Origin: Actinomycetes bacterium
Lineage (GTDB): Bacteria > Actinomycetota > Actinomycetes > Propionibacteriales > Propionibacteriaceae
Assembly: GCA_023443125.1 (NCBI GenBank)
Contig: JAEZVO010000047.1
Location: 1 to 54,169, forward strand
Direction: 5' to 3'
DNA: 54,169 nucleotides
This document shows, one piece after another, positions 24,814 to 33,497 of this stretch. The notes under the pieces were generated by a model. The model saw only the letters and a program-made list of their open reading frames with translations, did not search any database and was not told the DNA's origin. The stretch's first letter is position 1; each line of letters starts with the position of its first letter. The position numbers and the translations under genes were made by a program.

Positions 24814-25911
24814 TCAGCGGTGACGTGCGGTTGAGGTTCCCACCTTCAGGCTCGTCGGCAGCTCGTGCTTCTTGATGAGCTCGGGCTGCTCAATCTGCCT
24901 CAACACTTGTTCAACCGCGGTTGCACCCATGGAATGTTGATCCTGGCGGATATGGGTGAACCGAAATGCCGAAAGATCGTACGTAATATCGGGGTGGTCG
25001 AAACAGGCCACGCTCTTATCGTTCGGCACCGACAATCCCGCTTGCGAGAGTGCTTCCCTCAACAACAACGCAATGTTGTATTCCCCAGCTACAAAGGCCG
25101 TGATATGGGGGTATTGCGTAACCCAAGAGCGCAACGCGGCCACTTCGTCTTGAAGCTGCGTCGTCGTCGAGGGAATCGTTGCTTCGACCTTGTCGAATAT
25201 GGCTTCGCGATTGTGTGTGACCCCATTTGCGGCATGCGCGTGCACGAAACCCTCGTAGCGTTCCTGCAGTGTTGACACCTGGCCGGCTGAGGTCACCCAC
25301 CCGATGTGCTGGTGCCCGAGTTCGAGTAAATGTTGCGTTAGTGCCCTACCGGCTTCGACGTTGTTGCTAGCCACAGTGGAAATGGGGATGCCAGCAAGCG
25401 AGCGGTCGAGGACCACGATGGGGAACTGCCGCGTGATGAGTTCCAGCACGCTCGGGGCGACCCATTGCGACGATGTGGGCTCCAGAATAATGCCCTGCAC
25501 GCCGTCGTCGATGAAATCGTTGATGAGCGTCTCTTCCAGCTGGGGTTGCCCCAATGAGCGTCGAATAATGAGGTTCGTCGTCTGGGCCGCGCTATCTACT
25601 AATCCGCCCAACAGTGGGGTGCCAAAGGTGTCGTCGAAATTCGTCACCACGCACCCGATCGTCGGCTTAGAACGCCTGGTCGCTGCACGCGTGGAAGGGG
25701 TGCGGGCTTTCACGAAAGTACCCCGACGGGGAACTCGCTCCACGAGCCCTTCGTCGCGCAGGAGATCGAGGGCTCGCTTGATCGTTATTGTGCTGACGCC
25801 GTGTGCATGCGCCAATTCTTTTTCCGTCCCCAGCCGCTCGCCAATCTCGAGCTCCCCGGAGTCAATTTGGGTTCGGACCGTCTCATAGATCTGCCTGTAG
25901 AGTGTCGCCAC
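24814..25911 (-). CDS. GntR-family regulator with LacI-type sugar sensor
   Basis: The 365-residue protein joins an N-terminal GntR winged helix (about residues 1-70: YETVRTQIDSGELEIGERLG, ELAHAHGVSTITIKRALDLL, GTFVKA) to a periplasmic-binding-protein-like sensor (about 80-360: IGCVVTNFDDTFGTPLLGGL, GIPISTVASNNVEAG, LGHQHIGWVTS, TAFVAGEYNIALLL). This hybrid is the AraR type, in which a sugar releases the protein from DNA. GTG 25911 is chosen with GGGAG seven bases upstream. It ends 13 bases after the GH76 gene on the other strand and has a palindrome next to its own start, so it probably controls both. Confidence 0.85.
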   Translation of the reverse strand: MATLYRQIYETVRTQIDSGELEIGERLGTEKELAHAHGVSTITIKRALDLLRDEGLVERVPRRGTFVKARTPSTRAATRRSKPTIGCVVTNFDDTFGTPLLGGLVDSAAQTTNLIIRRSLGQPQLEETLINDFIDDGVQGIILEPTSSQWVAPSVLELITRQFPIVVLDRSLAGIPISTVASNNVEAGRALTQHLLELGHQHIGWVTSAGQVSTLQERYEGFVHAHAANGVTHNREAIFDKVEATIPSTTTQLQDEVAALRSWVTQYPHITAFVAGEYNIALLLREALSQAGLSVPNDKSVACFDHPDITYDLSAFRFTHIRQDQHSMGATAVEQVLRQIEQPELIKKHELPTSLKVGTSTARHR

Positions 25912-25926
25912 TGCATGCTCCCGAGA

Positions 25927-25945
25927 CTACAAATAATAATTGTAG
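25927..25945. promoter_or_regulatory. Operator-like palindrome upstream of the GntR/LacI regulator
   Basis: CTACAA and TTGTAG flank a 7-base AT-only centre in a 19-base palindrome, 16 bases before the regulator start. It stands out because the surrounding DNA is GC-rich. On the minus strand the same bases include TACAAT, a good -10 hexamer, so binding would block the regulator's own promoter. Confidence 0.6.
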
Positions 25946-25951
25946 GTAATG

Positions 25952-26770
25952 CTATCCCAAGGTCACGACGACGCCGTCGACCCGCTCCGCCTTCGACCAA
26001 TGGTCGTCGCCCAGGTTCCAGCGTCGATCATGCACCTGCACCGACTGCACGCCGGCGTCGTACGTGTTCAGCATCGCGAGATGGGCGGCGCTCCAGAGCA
26101 TCTCTTCGGAGGCAGCCGTGATGCGGATGGTGTTGCCCTCCACGGTGTACTGCACCTCGCTGATGTGGTCGAGTACCTCCTGGATGGGCCTCGGGTCAGC
26201 GGTGAGGTCCTGCGTCGTCGCGCAGGTGATGGCCTCCGTCCGCGACCCGCGTGTAGCGGCAGCGAGCGCCGTCGCGTTGGGGACATGCTTGCGGTACGCC
26301 TGTGGATGGCCTGAGCGCTGCACCTTCTGCGCCTGGTCGTTGATATCGCGGGTCTCCCAGCCCTTGAACTTCACCAGTTCCTCGTAGAACCGGAGGCTCG
26401 AGTACCAAGGGTCCATGATCTCTTCGGCGGTGCCCCAATCGAATCGCGGGTCGGGGCGCTGCTGGAAGAGGCCGAGCGAGTCGCGATCGCCGTAATCGAG
26501 GTTGCGGATGCCGGATTCCTGATACGCCGTCGCCAGGGCAATGGTGGCAGCCCGCTCCGACAGCCCAGCCTCATAGGAGGCCGCGACGATGATGGACGTC
26601 ATCCGAGCCTGCTCGGCCGTGAGCGTCACGGGGTCGCCCTTGGGGTTCACGATGCTGCAGCGCTCAGGGGTAAGCACGTGGTGCACCGATTTCCACATCC
26701 TCCAGCCAAGCAGCCCGACACCGACAAGGAGGGCGAGGATCAGCAGCAGGACGATCCAGCGTTTGCGCAT
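25952..26770 (-). CDS. Membrane-anchored lysozyme-like (transglycosylase-like) protein
   Basis: The 272-residue protein starts with one membrane anchor (about residues 5-25) and continues with a domain containing the text ATAYQESGIRNLDYGDRDSL followed by GLFQQRP, which resembles the active-site Glu region of lysozyme-like folds; relatives are common in actinobacteria and often misnamed as heavy-metal transporters. The C-terminal third has no recognised domain. A role in peptidoglycan cutting is an inference from the Glu motif. It follows dapD directly (stop-start distance zero), so it is probably in the same transcript. Confidence 0.6.
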   Translation of the reverse strand: MRKRWIVLLLILALLVGVGLLGWRMWKSVHHVLTPERCSIVNPKGDPVTLTAEQARMTSIIVAASYEAGLSERAATIALATAYQESGIRNLDYGDRDSLGLFQQRPDPRFDWGTAEEIMDPWYSSLRFYEELVKFKGWETRDINDQAQKVQRSGHPQAYRKHVPNATALAAATRGSRTEAITCATTQDLTADPRPIQEVLDHISEVQYTVEGNTIRITAASEEMLWSAAHLAMLNTYDAGVQSVQVHDRRWNLGDDHWSKAERVDGVVVTLG

Positions 26771-27696
26771 TAGTTGGCGTGCAATTCCGAATTGAGCTGC
26801 ACCTTGTTGCTCCGGCGATGCTTCACGACCACCTGGCCGGTAACCGAGTCGCGCAGGAACAGCAGGTCGTTCTGGCCGGAAAGCTCGCGCGCCTTCACCA
26901 CGTCGCCCTCGGGCAACAGCACCTTGGTGCCGGCGGTGACGTACAGGCCCGCCTCGACGACGCAGTCGTCGCCCAGCGAGATGCCGATGCCAGATTCTGC
27001 ACCCAGCAGGCAGCGTTCGCCGATACGGATGACCTCCTGCCCGCCGCCAGACAAGGTGCCCATAATCGAGGCGCCGCCACCGACGTCGCTGCCAGCCCCG
27101 ACGACGACCCCCGCCGATACACGACCCTCGACCATCGAGTTGCCGAGCGTGCCGGCATTGAAGTTGACGAACCCTTCGTGCATCACGGTGGTGCCCTCAG
27201 CCAGGTGGGCGCCGAGGCGCACGCGGTCGGCGTCGCCGATCCTCACGCCCGTCGGCACCACGTAGTCGACCATGCGCGGGAACTTATCGACGCCGTAGAC
27301 GGTGAGCTGGACTCCCTTGCCGCGCAGCGCCGCACGCACTTTCGCGACGTCTTGGACGCGCACCGGCCCGAAGTTCGTCCACGCGTTGTTGGGCAGCTGG
27401 CCGAAAATGCCGTTCAGATTGACTTCGTGCGGTTTCACCAGTCTCGCGGAGAGCAAGTGGAGACGCAGGTAGGCGTCCTCCACACCGGCGGGGTCGTCGT
27501 CGAGCTGAACCTGCGTGCGAACCACCTTGGTTTCGACGCCACGGAGCTCGTCGGCTCCCTGAGCGTCCGCGAGTTCGGCGGGCGCCTCGTCGGTGACGGC
27601 ATCCCCGAGTTGCGGGTCGGGATACCAGACGTCGAGAACTCCCTGCGGGTGGATAGTGGCGAGGCCCCAGGCCCAAGCTGTGCGCGCTTCAGTCAT
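26770..27696 (-). CDS. dapD: Tetrahydrodipicolinate N-succinyltransferase
   Basis: The 308-residue enzyme adds a succinyl group from succinyl-CoA to tetrahydrodipicolinate, the committed step of the succinylase route to diaminopimelate. The long actinobacterial form is recognised by FGQLPNNAWTNFGPV, the VDYVVPTGVRIGDADRVRLG segment and a left-handed beta-helix of hexapeptide repeats (MHEGFVNFNAGTLGNSMVEG onwards). ATG 27696 (MTEARTAW) is preferred over the upstream ATG at 27714 because it follows a TACACT -10 element as a leaderless start. It diverges from dapE. Confidence 0.93.
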   Translation of the reverse strand: MTEARTAWAWGLATIHPQGVLDVWYPDPQLGDAVTDEAPAELADAQGADELRGVETKVVRTQVQLDDDPAGVEDAYLRLHLLSARLVKPHEVNLNGIFGQLPNNAWTNFGPVRVQDVAKVRAALRGKGVQLTVYGVDKFPRMVDYVVPTGVRIGDADRVRLGAHLAEGTTVMHEGFVNFNAGTLGNSMVEGRVSAGVVVGAGSDVGGGASIMGTLSGGGQEVIRIGERCLLGAESGIGISLGDDCVVEAGLYVTAGTKVLLPEGDVVKARELSGQNDLLFLRDSVTGQVVVKHRRSNKVQLNSELHAN

Positions 27697-27747
27697 GCCC
27701 GACAGTGTAACCAAGTGTGTGTAAGCCGATCTGGCTAAGCTCGTCGT
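27697..27747. promoter_or_regulatory. Divergent leaderless promoters of dapD and dapE
   Basis: Only 51 bases separate the two starts. On the minus strand TACACT precedes the dapD ATG by about eight bases; on the plus strand TAAGCT (27735-27740) precedes the dapE ATG by seven. Neither gene has a Shine-Dalgarno. Confidence 0.5.
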
Positions 27748-28812
27748 ATGAGCCTCGACCTGGACGCACCCCTGGCCACCCTATTGGCACAGATCGTCGA
27801 CGTGGAATCCGTCTCCGGCAACGAGCGGGCGCTCGCCGACCTCGTCGAGGCGGCCCTGCACCTTCCTCATCTTGAGCTTGCCCGCGACGGCGACTGCATC
27901 GTCGCGCGCACCTCGCTGGGGCGCCGCGAGCGCGTCGTGATCGCCGGCCACCTCGACACCGTGCCCGTGGAAGCGAACCTCCCATCCCGCCGCGACGGCG
28001 ACGTGCTGTGGGGGAGGGGCACCGTCGATATGAAGGGCGGCATTGCGGTGATGCTCAAGCTAGCCGCAGAACTCACCTCGCCGTCGCGCGACATCACCTG
28101 GATCTTCTACGACCACGAGGAAGTGGAGGCGTCGAAGAACGGCCTCGGGCGGCTCGCCCGAAACCACCCAGACCTAGTGCAAGGCGACTTCGCGGTGCTG
28201 ATGGAACCCACCTCCGCGCAGATCGAAGGTGGTTGTCAGGGCACGGTTCGGATCGTGTTCGACGTCGCTGGTCAAGCGGCCCACTCCGCGCGCAGCTGGA
28301 TGGGCGTCAATGCCATCCACGCCCTCGCACCCCTGCTCGACGCGCTCGTCGCCTACGAACCACAGCAGATTGACGTCGAGGGGCTGCGCTACCGAGAGGG
28401 CCTTAACGCGGTCGCCATCGACGGCGGCATGGCCAACAACGTGATCCCCCCGAAGGCGACGCTCACCGTCAACTACCGCTTCGCGCCCGACAAGACCACC
28501 GACGAGGCACTCGCCCACCTGCGTGACATATTCGCGGGCCACGAATTCCGCATCGACGATCTCTCACCCGCAGCCCGACCCGGCCTCGACGCGGCGCTGG
28601 CCCAAGAATTCGTAGCGGCCGTCGGCGGGGAAGCGCGCCCGAAATACGGCTGGACCGACGTCGCCCGCTTCTCCGAACTCGGCATCCCGGCCGTGAATTA
28701 CGGCCCGGGTGACGCCCACCTCGCCCACCGACAAGACGAACGGGTCGACGTCGCAGAGCTCGATCAATGCGCCGACGGCCTGCGTTCCTGGCTGAGTACA
28801 CCCACCCCGTAA
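27748..28812 (+). CDS. dapE: Succinyl-diaminopimelate desuccinylase
   Basis: The 354-residue M20 family enzyme releases succinate to give LL-diaminopimelate. Zinc-site motifs are AGHLDTVPV, WGRGTVDMKGG, the FYDHEEVE pair of Glu and a late ARFSELGIPAVNYGPGD. The segment VLMEPTSAQIEGGCQGTVRI and the GQAAHSAR dimer-domain text are typical of actinobacterial DapE. It pairs with dapD across a short divergent promoter and precedes the LOG protein gene on the same strand with 13 bases between them. Confidence 0.93.
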   Translation: MSLDLDAPLATLLAQIVDVESVSGNERALADLVEAALHLPHLELARDGDCIVARTSLGRRERVVIAGHLDTVPVEANLPSRRDGDVLWGRGTVDMKGGIAVMLKLAAELTSPSRDITWIFYDHEEVEASKNGLGRLARNHPDLVQGDFAVLMEPTSAQIEGGCQGTVRIVFDVAGQAAHSARSWMGVNAIHALAPLLDALVAYEPQQIDVEGLRYREGLNAVAIDGGMANNVIPPKATLTVNYRFAPDKTTDEALAHLRDIFAGHEFRIDDLSPAARPGLDAALAQEFVAAVGGEARPKYGWTDVARFSELGIPAVNYGPGDAHLAHRQDERVDVAELDQCADGLRSWLSTPTP

Positions 28813-28825
28813 GAAAGGCATCCTG

Positions 28826-29554
28826 ATGATCCCATTTCGTCGCACACAGGGCCCGCTGGTGCTCGACGGTGCACACGCCAAGCAGCCCACCGCCGACCAG
28901 GCACTCCTCGACGAGCAATACCGCTGGGAGACGGGCGATCCGTGGCGTGTGCTGCGCATCCAGGCGGAGTTCGTCGAGGGCTTCGATGCGCTCGCCGGCC
29001 TGCCCCCGGCAGTGAGCATTTTCGGCTCGGCCCGTATCAGCCCTGACGACCCCATGTACCAGGCCGGCGAGGAGCTCGCGCGACGGCTCGTCGAGCGCGG
29101 TTTCGCGGTCATCACCGGAGGCGGCCCGGGAATCATGGAGGCCGGCAACAAGGGCGCCAGGGAAGCCGACGGCACTTCGGTTGGGCTCGGCATCGAACTG
29201 CCGCACGAGCAAGGCATCAACGAGCACGTCACTCTCGGCATCAACTTCCGCTATTTCTTTGCCCGCAAGGTGATGTTCCTCAAGTACTCCCGCGGATTCA
29301 TCACCATGCCCGGCGGATTCGGCACGTTCGACGAGCTCTTCGAGGCACTCACCCTGCTGCAAACCGGCAAGGTGACGCAGTTCCCGCTCGTGCTGTTCGG
29401 CGTCGACTACTGGTCGCCGCTCGTCGATTGGCTGAAGAACACCGTCGAAGCTCAGGGCTGCATCTCGCCCGGCGACACCGACCTGTTCATCCTCACCGAC
29501 AGCATCGACGAAGCTATCGGCGCCATGGGTGAACCCACCCCGCAGGGCAAATAA
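28826..29554 (+). CDS. LOG family protein (Rossmann-fold nucleotide phosphoribohydrolase)
   Basis: The 242-residue protein carries the LOG signature PGGFGTFDELFE near residue 161 and the GGGPGIMEAGNKGA segment, which together build the active site that removes ribose 5-phosphate from cytokinin or AMP-like nucleotides. The M. tuberculosis homologue at the matching position (Rv1205) makes cytokinins that proteasome mutants over-accumulate. The stop overlaps the next start in a TAATG arrangement. Confidence 0.88.
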   Translation: MIPFRRTQGPLVLDGAHAKQPTADQALLDEQYRWETGDPWRVLRIQAEFVEGFDALAGLPPAVSIFGSARISPDDPMYQAGEELARRLVERGFAVITGGGPGIMEAGNKGAREADGTSVGLGIELPHEQGINEHVTLGINFRYFFARKVMFLKYSRGFITMPGGFGTFDELFEALTLLQTGKVTQFPLVLFGVDYWSPLVDWLKNTVEAQGCISPGDTDLFILTDSIDEAIGAMGEPTPQGK

Positions 29555-29949
29555 TGGTGGTGATCATCGTCCTCGCGGCCTTCGCCGTGATGGCGCTCGC
29601 AGCGCTCGCCGGCACTGGAAAGTTCGGCGAGTGGGCAGAGCCCGTGAACGACCGGCAGAAGGGCCGCATGCCCGACGGCCGTATCACGGCCGACAACGTC
29701 GCTGACGTGCGCATCCCTGGGGCACTGTTTGGCTACGACCGCGCTGAGGTCGATGAGTACGTGAGTTTGGTGACCGGCGGTGTGATCGTCGCCGACCCGG
29801 TCGAGTTCACCATCCGGCAGCGCGGTTACGACATGCAATTCGTCGACGAACTCATTGCCCGGGTGGCTGCCCCGGCGTCGAATACGGAATCGGTGCCCGC
29901 CGATTTCAGCTCAGACGATAGAATGGGCACCAGTTCGGTTCAAGAGTGA
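29554..29949 (+). CDS. DivIVA-domain-containing small membrane protein
   Basis: The 131-residue protein opens with one hydrophobic helix (VVIIVLAAFAVMALAAL) and then has two copies of the DivIVA-type short motif: IPGALFGYDRAEVDEYVSLV and FTIRQRGYDMQFVDELIARV. Each copy has the F/G-Y-D...VD pattern. Its role is unknown; such proteins may localise to curved or growing membrane. ATG 29554 shares its A with the stop of the upstream gene, so translational coupling is likely. The promoter of the next gene lies inside its 3' end. Confidence 0.75.
   Translation: MVVIIVLAAFAVMALAALAGTGKFGEWAEPVNDRQKGRMPDGRITADNVADVRIPGALFGYDRAEVDEYVSLVTGGVIVADPVEFTIRQRGYDMQFVDELIARVAAPASNTESVPADFSSDDRMGTSSVQE
29919..29924 (+). 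promoter_or_regulatory. -10 element for the DUF3117 gene
   Basis: TAGAAT lies 35 bases before ATG 29960, within the end of the DivIVA-like frame. A GTGAGGAAA Shine-Dalgarno lies between. Confidence 0.55.
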
Positions 29950-29959
29950 GGAAACAACG

Positions 29960-30127
29960 ATGGCAGCGATGAAGCCCCGCACCGGTGATGGCCCCATGGA
30001 GGTCACTAAGGAAGGCCGTGGAATCGTGATGCGTGTTCCCGTCGACGGAGGAGGCCGGCTCGTCGTCGAGATGAACGCCGACGAAGCTAACGCGCTCCTC
30101 GACGAGTTGCAGGCCGTGGTCGGTTGA
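29960..30127 (+). CDS. DUF3117 protein
   Basis: The 55-residue protein matches DUF3117 almost end to end: MAAMKPRTGDGPMEVTKEGR, then GIVMRVPVDGGGRLVVEM and NADEANALLDELQAVVG. The family is restricted to actinobacteria (Rv1211 in M. tuberculosis) and has no known function. Its own -10 box and Shine-Dalgarno suggest strong independent expression. A terminator hairpin follows. Confidence 0.93.
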   Translation: MAAMKPRTGDGPMEVTKEGRGIVMRVPVDGGGRLVVEMNADEANALLDELQAVVG

Positions 30128-30146
30128 CGATTCACGCCACCTAATT

Positions 30147-30178
30147 GACGCCCGGCGCAGAACATTTCGCCGGGCGTC
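30147..30178. terminator. Terminator hairpin between DUF3117 gene and glgA
   Basis: Perfect 11-bp arms (GACGCCCGGCG and complement) enclose a 10-base loop. It lies between convergent genes and can serve both. Confidence 0.8.
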
Positions 30179-30191
30179 GTTGCGTCTCAGG

Positions 30192-31382
30192 TCAGCCGTG
30201 CCGTTCCATGGCCTGGCGGTACACGTCGACGGTTTGCCGGGCGATCGTCGCCCAGGAGAATTCATCGATGCAGCGCTGGCGCCCCGCCTTGCCGAAGGCC
30301 TGCGCGCGTGATGCGTCGCGCACCAGCTCGTTCACCTTGGCGGCGAAATCCTGCTCGAACGCTTCCACGAACACGGGGTCGTCGCCTCGCGCCGGATCGT
30401 AGGGCACGAGCAAGCCAGTCTCCCCGTCGTTGACCACCTCAGGAATGCCGCCGACGGCGGATGCGACGACGGGCGTCTCGCAGGCCATCGCCTCGAGGTT
30501 CACGATGCCGAGCGGCTCGTACACCGACGGGCAGGCAAACACCGTCGCATGGGTGAGCACCTGGCGTACCGATGCTCGCGGCAGCATCTCCTGCACCCAC
30601 AGCACCTTCGCTGAGCGCTGGCGCTGCAGCTCGTCGAACGCCTGCTGGAACTCGGCAGCGATCTCGGGGGTATCGGGTGCGCCGGCGAGCAGCACGAGCT
30701 GGACGTCGTCGTCGAACTGCTGCGCGGCCCGCACCAGGTGCACGAGACCCTTCTGGCGGGTGATGCGCCCGACGAACGCCACGTATGGCTTGTCGAGGTC
30801 AATCCCGAGGCTCCCGACGACATCCGTCCCCGTATCCGGGCGGAACTCGTCGGTGTCGATGCCGTTTTTCACCACATGTGTCTTCGACGGGTCCAGTTCC
30901 GGGTAGCTCTCCAGCACGTCACGGCGCATCCCCTCGGACACGGAAATCACGGCATCGGCAGCTTCGTAGGCGGTGCGCTCGGCCCAGCTGGACACACGGT
31001 AGCCGCCGCCCAGCTGCTCGGCCTTCCAGGGCCGGTGGGGCTCGAGCGAGTGCGAGGTGACAACGTGGGGAACGTCGAGCATGAGCCCGCCGATGTGGCC
31101 TGCCATGTTGGCGTACCAGGTGTGCGAGTGCAGGATCTGCGTATCAGGAGCGAGGGCGGCGACCATCGAGAGATCAGCGCCGAGCACGCGCAGGGCAGCG
31201 TTGGCGCCGTCGGGGAAGGCTTCTGCGTGCGCGGTGGCTCCGTCGCGAGGCTCGCCCATGCAGTGCACATCGACGTCGATGAGCTTGCGCAGTTGCGGAA
31301 CGAGTTGCGCGACGTGCACCCCGGCGCCTCCGTAGATGGACGGGGGGTACTCGCGGGTCAGCAGGGACAGCTTGAAGTTCAT
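30192..31382 (-). CDS. glgA: Glycogen synthase / alpha-maltose-1-phosphate synthase (GlgA/GlgM)
   Basis: The 396-residue GT4 enzyme uses ADP-glucose as donor. It starts with LLTREYPPSIYGGAGVHVAQ, has TSHSLEPHRPWKAEQLGGGY in the middle and the GT-B donor site PLGIVNLEAMACETPVVAS with its Glu pair near residue 300. Actinobacterial members of this group (Rv1212c, GlgM) make maltose 1-phosphate for alpha-glucan synthesis rather than elongating glycogen directly; either name may fit. It diverges from glgC, which supplies ADP-glucose. Confidence 0.93.
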   Translation of the reverse strand: MNFKLSLLTREYPPSIYGGAGVHVAQLVPQLRKLIDVDVHCMGEPRDGATAHAEAFPDGANAALRVLGADLSMVAALAPDTQILHSHTWYANMAGHIGGLMLDVPHVVTSHSLEPHRPWKAEQLGGGYRVSSWAERTAYEAADAVISVSEGMRRDVLESYPELDPSKTHVVKNGIDTDEFRPDTGTDVVGSLGIDLDKPYVAFVGRITRQKGLVHLVRAAQQFDDDVQLVLLAGAPDTPEIAAEFQQAFDELQRQRSAKVLWVQEMLPRASVRQVLTHATVFACPSVYEPLGIVNLEAMACETPVVASAVGGIPEVVNDGETGLLVPYDPARGDDPVFVEAFEQDFAAKVNELVRDASRAQAFGKAGRQRCIDEFSWATIARQTVDVYRQAMERHG

Positions 31383-31499
31383 GGATGCATCGTCCCAGAT
31401 TTGGGGTGGAAATGTTGGCGAAGCAGCGAGTCAGGCTCGAAATGCGCGCAATTTCGGAAAACGTGAAAAAACGGGCGCGGATGCAATAAGTTCGTTGTC

Positions 31500-32726
31500 A
31501 TGGTGACACGCCCGAAGATTCTGTCTATTGTCCTCGCGGGTGGCGAAGGAAAGCGTCTGATGCCACTGACATCGGATCGCGCGAAACCGGCAGTGCCGTT
31601 CGGCGGCACCTACCGCCTGATCGACTTCGTCTTGTCGAACCTCGCCAACTCGGAGCTGCGCCAGATCGCGGTGCTCACCCAGTACAAATCTCACTCACTC
31701 GACCGACATATCTCGATGACGTGGCGGTTCTCGACGATGCTCGGCAACTACGTCGCCCCGGTCCCCGCACAGCAGCGCCTCGGGCCACGCTGGTACCAGG
31801 GCAGCGCCGACGCCATCTTCCAGTCACTGAACCTCATCCGCGACGCCGAACCCGACTACGTGGTGGTGTTCGGCGCCGACAACATCTACCGCATGGACAT
31901 CGAGCAGATGGTGGACGCCCACATCGATTCCGGGCTGAGCGCCACCGTCGCCGGCATCCGCGTGCCCCGTCGAGAGGCGAGCGCCTTCGGCATCATCGAC
32001 GCCGGCGCCGACGGCAAGATCCGCCAGTTCCTCGAGAAGCCAGCCGACCCGCCCGGGCTGCCGGATTCCCCCGACGAGTCGTTCGCATCGATGGGTAACT
32101 ACGTGTTCAGCGCCCAGCAGCTCACTGAAATGCTGCGCGCCGACGCCGAAAACCCAACCTCGAGGCACGACATGGGCGGCGACATCATCCCAGCCTTCAC
32201 CGAGCAGGGTGAATCACAGGTGTACGACTTCAAAGCCAACGTCGTCCCAGGATCGACGGAGAAAGACCAGGACTACTGGCGCGACGTGGGCACCATCGAC
32301 GCGTTCCACGAGGCGCACATGGACCTCGTCTCCGTCGACCCGGAGTTCAACCTCTACAACTCCGAGTGGCCCATCTGGACGTCGCAGGTGCAGGCCCCAG
32401 GCGCCAAGTTCGTCATCCGCGGCCGCGCAGAAGACTCCATCGTCACCTCGGGCTGCATCATCTCCGGCGGCGAGATCGACCGCTCAGTGCTCAGCCCGCA
32501 CGTGCACGTCGATAAGTGGGCGCAGGTGTCCGACTCGGTGCTCATGGACAAGGTGCGCATCGGCAAGAACGCCGTCGTGCGGCGCGCGATTCTGGATAAG
32601 AACGTCGTGGTTCCCGACGGGGTGCAGATCGGCGTCGATCACGAGCACGACCGCGCTCGTGGGTTGAACGTGTCTGCTGGCGGCGTCGTCGTCGTCGAGA
32701 AGGGCACGGTCGTTCCGCGCGACTAA
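31500..32726 (+). CDS. glgC: Glucose-1-phosphate adenylyltransferase
   Basis: The 408-residue enzyme makes ADP-glucose from glucose 1-phosphate and ATP. It has the N-terminal nucleotide site LAGGEGKRLMPLTSDRAKPA, PFGGTYRLIDF, the QGSADAIFQ segment, VVFGADNIYRMD, and a C-terminal left-handed beta-helix (IISGGEIDRSVLSPHVHVDK). The ATG at 31500 gives the normal start; GTG 31503 is an alternative. The 117-base divergent region to glgA has a possible AATAAG -10 element for glgC but no clear operator. A terminator follows. Confidence 0.95.
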   Translation: MVTRPKILSIVLAGGEGKRLMPLTSDRAKPAVPFGGTYRLIDFVLSNLANSELRQIAVLTQYKSHSLDRHISMTWRFSTMLGNYVAPVPAQQRLGPRWYQGSADAIFQSLNLIRDAEPDYVVVFGADNIYRMDIEQMVDAHIDSGLSATVAGIRVPRREASAFGIIDAGADGKIRQFLEKPADPPGLPDSPDESFASMGNYVFSAQQLTEMLRADAENPTSRHDMGGDIIPAFTEQGESQVYDFKANVVPGSTEKDQDYWRDVGTIDAFHEAHMDLVSVDPEFNLYNSEWPIWTSQVQAPGAKFVIRGRAEDSIVTSGCIISGGEIDRSVLSPHVHVDKWAQVSDSVLMDKVRIGKNAVVRRAILDKNVVVPDGVQIGVDHEHDRARGLNVSAGGVVVVEKGTVVPRD

Positions 32727-32735
32727 GTTGTGGCA

Positions 32736-32758
32736 GCCCTCGCCCAAGCGGCGAGGGC
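32736..32758. terminator. Terminator hairpin between glgC and the O-methyltransferase gene
   Basis: Arms GCCCTCGCC and its complement with a five-base loop lie ten bases past the glgC stop and just before the convergent stop at 32767. Confidence 0.8.
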
Positions 32759-32766
32759 CAAGCTCC

Positions 32767-33417
32767 TTAATTCTTGCTGGCGAGCAGCAGGCCGTTGCCG
32801 ACGGGAAGCACCGCCTGCGTGTACTCCTCGGAGAGGTTGATGGCCTCGAGCGCTTCGCGGATGATGATCGTCTCGTCTGACTCGTCGTCGGCGTTGGGCA
32901 CCCGGTTGAACCACAACACGTCGTGCACGATGAGCAGCCCGCCGGGGCGCAGGAGCCTGCCGGCTGCGGCGATGTATTCGACGTATTCGAGCTTGTCGCC
33001 GTTGATGAACGCGATGTCGTAGGCACCGTCGCGCAGCTTCGGCAGCACGTCGATGGGGGAGCCAGCGATGAGGCGGAATCTCGAATTCTGGACGCCTGCA
33101 TCGGTAAAGACCTTGCGGGCGTCGAGCTGGTTTTCCGTCTCAGCATCGATCGAGGTGAGCACGCCGTTTGTGCCCATTGCTTCGAGGAATGCCATGCCGG
33201 AGGCCCCGTGCTGTGTGCCCACTTCGACGACGTTCGTCGCTCCCATCGCCTTGGTGATGGTGGCGAGCGTGGCGACTACGCCGGTGCTGACGGGAACCCG
33301 TCCGTTCACGATGGCCTCGTCGCGTGCCGTACGGACGGCGTCAGATGGGGACACGTAGTCTTCGGTCCAGTCCCACGTCTCGGTGGTGGGAGCGGCCAGG
33401 TGCGTTGGAGTAGTCAC
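32767..33417 (-). CDS. SAM-dependent O-methyltransferase (Rv1220c-like)
   Basis: The 216-residue class I methyltransferase has a SAM site near residue 60 (NVVEVGTQHGASGMAFLEAM), followed by LTSIDAE, and the FINGDKLEYVEYI and GLLIVHDVLWFNRVPN segments of the catechol O-methyltransferase-like group that need a divalent metal. The target is unknown. Position next to sigE matches M. tuberculosis Rv1220c. GTG 33417 is chosen as a leaderless start, with TACGAT (read on the minus strand, 33430-33425) seven bases before it. Confidence 0.85.
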   Translation of the reverse strand: MTTPTHLAAPTTETWDWTEDYVSPSDAVRTARDEAIVNGRVPVSTGVVATLATITKAMGATNVVEVGTQHGASGMAFLEAMGTNGVLTSIDAETENQLDARKVFTDAGVQNSRFRLIAGSPIDVLPKLRDGAYDIAFINGDKLEYVEYIAAAGRLLRPGGLLIVHDVLWFNRVPNADDESDETIIIREALEAINLSEEYTQAVLPVGNGLLLASKN

Positions 33418-33461
33418 GTCCCCAATCGTAGTCGCCTCGCCACCTGAATGCGCGTACGCAC

Positions 33462-33467
33462 TAGAAT
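33462..33467 (+). promoter_or_regulatory. -10 element of dapA
   Basis: TAGAAT lies 30 bases before ATG 33498, with a GGGAGGAA Shine-Dalgarno between. Confidence 0.55.
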
Positions 33468-33497
33468 GACAGGCACGTCCACCCCAGGGAGGAACCG

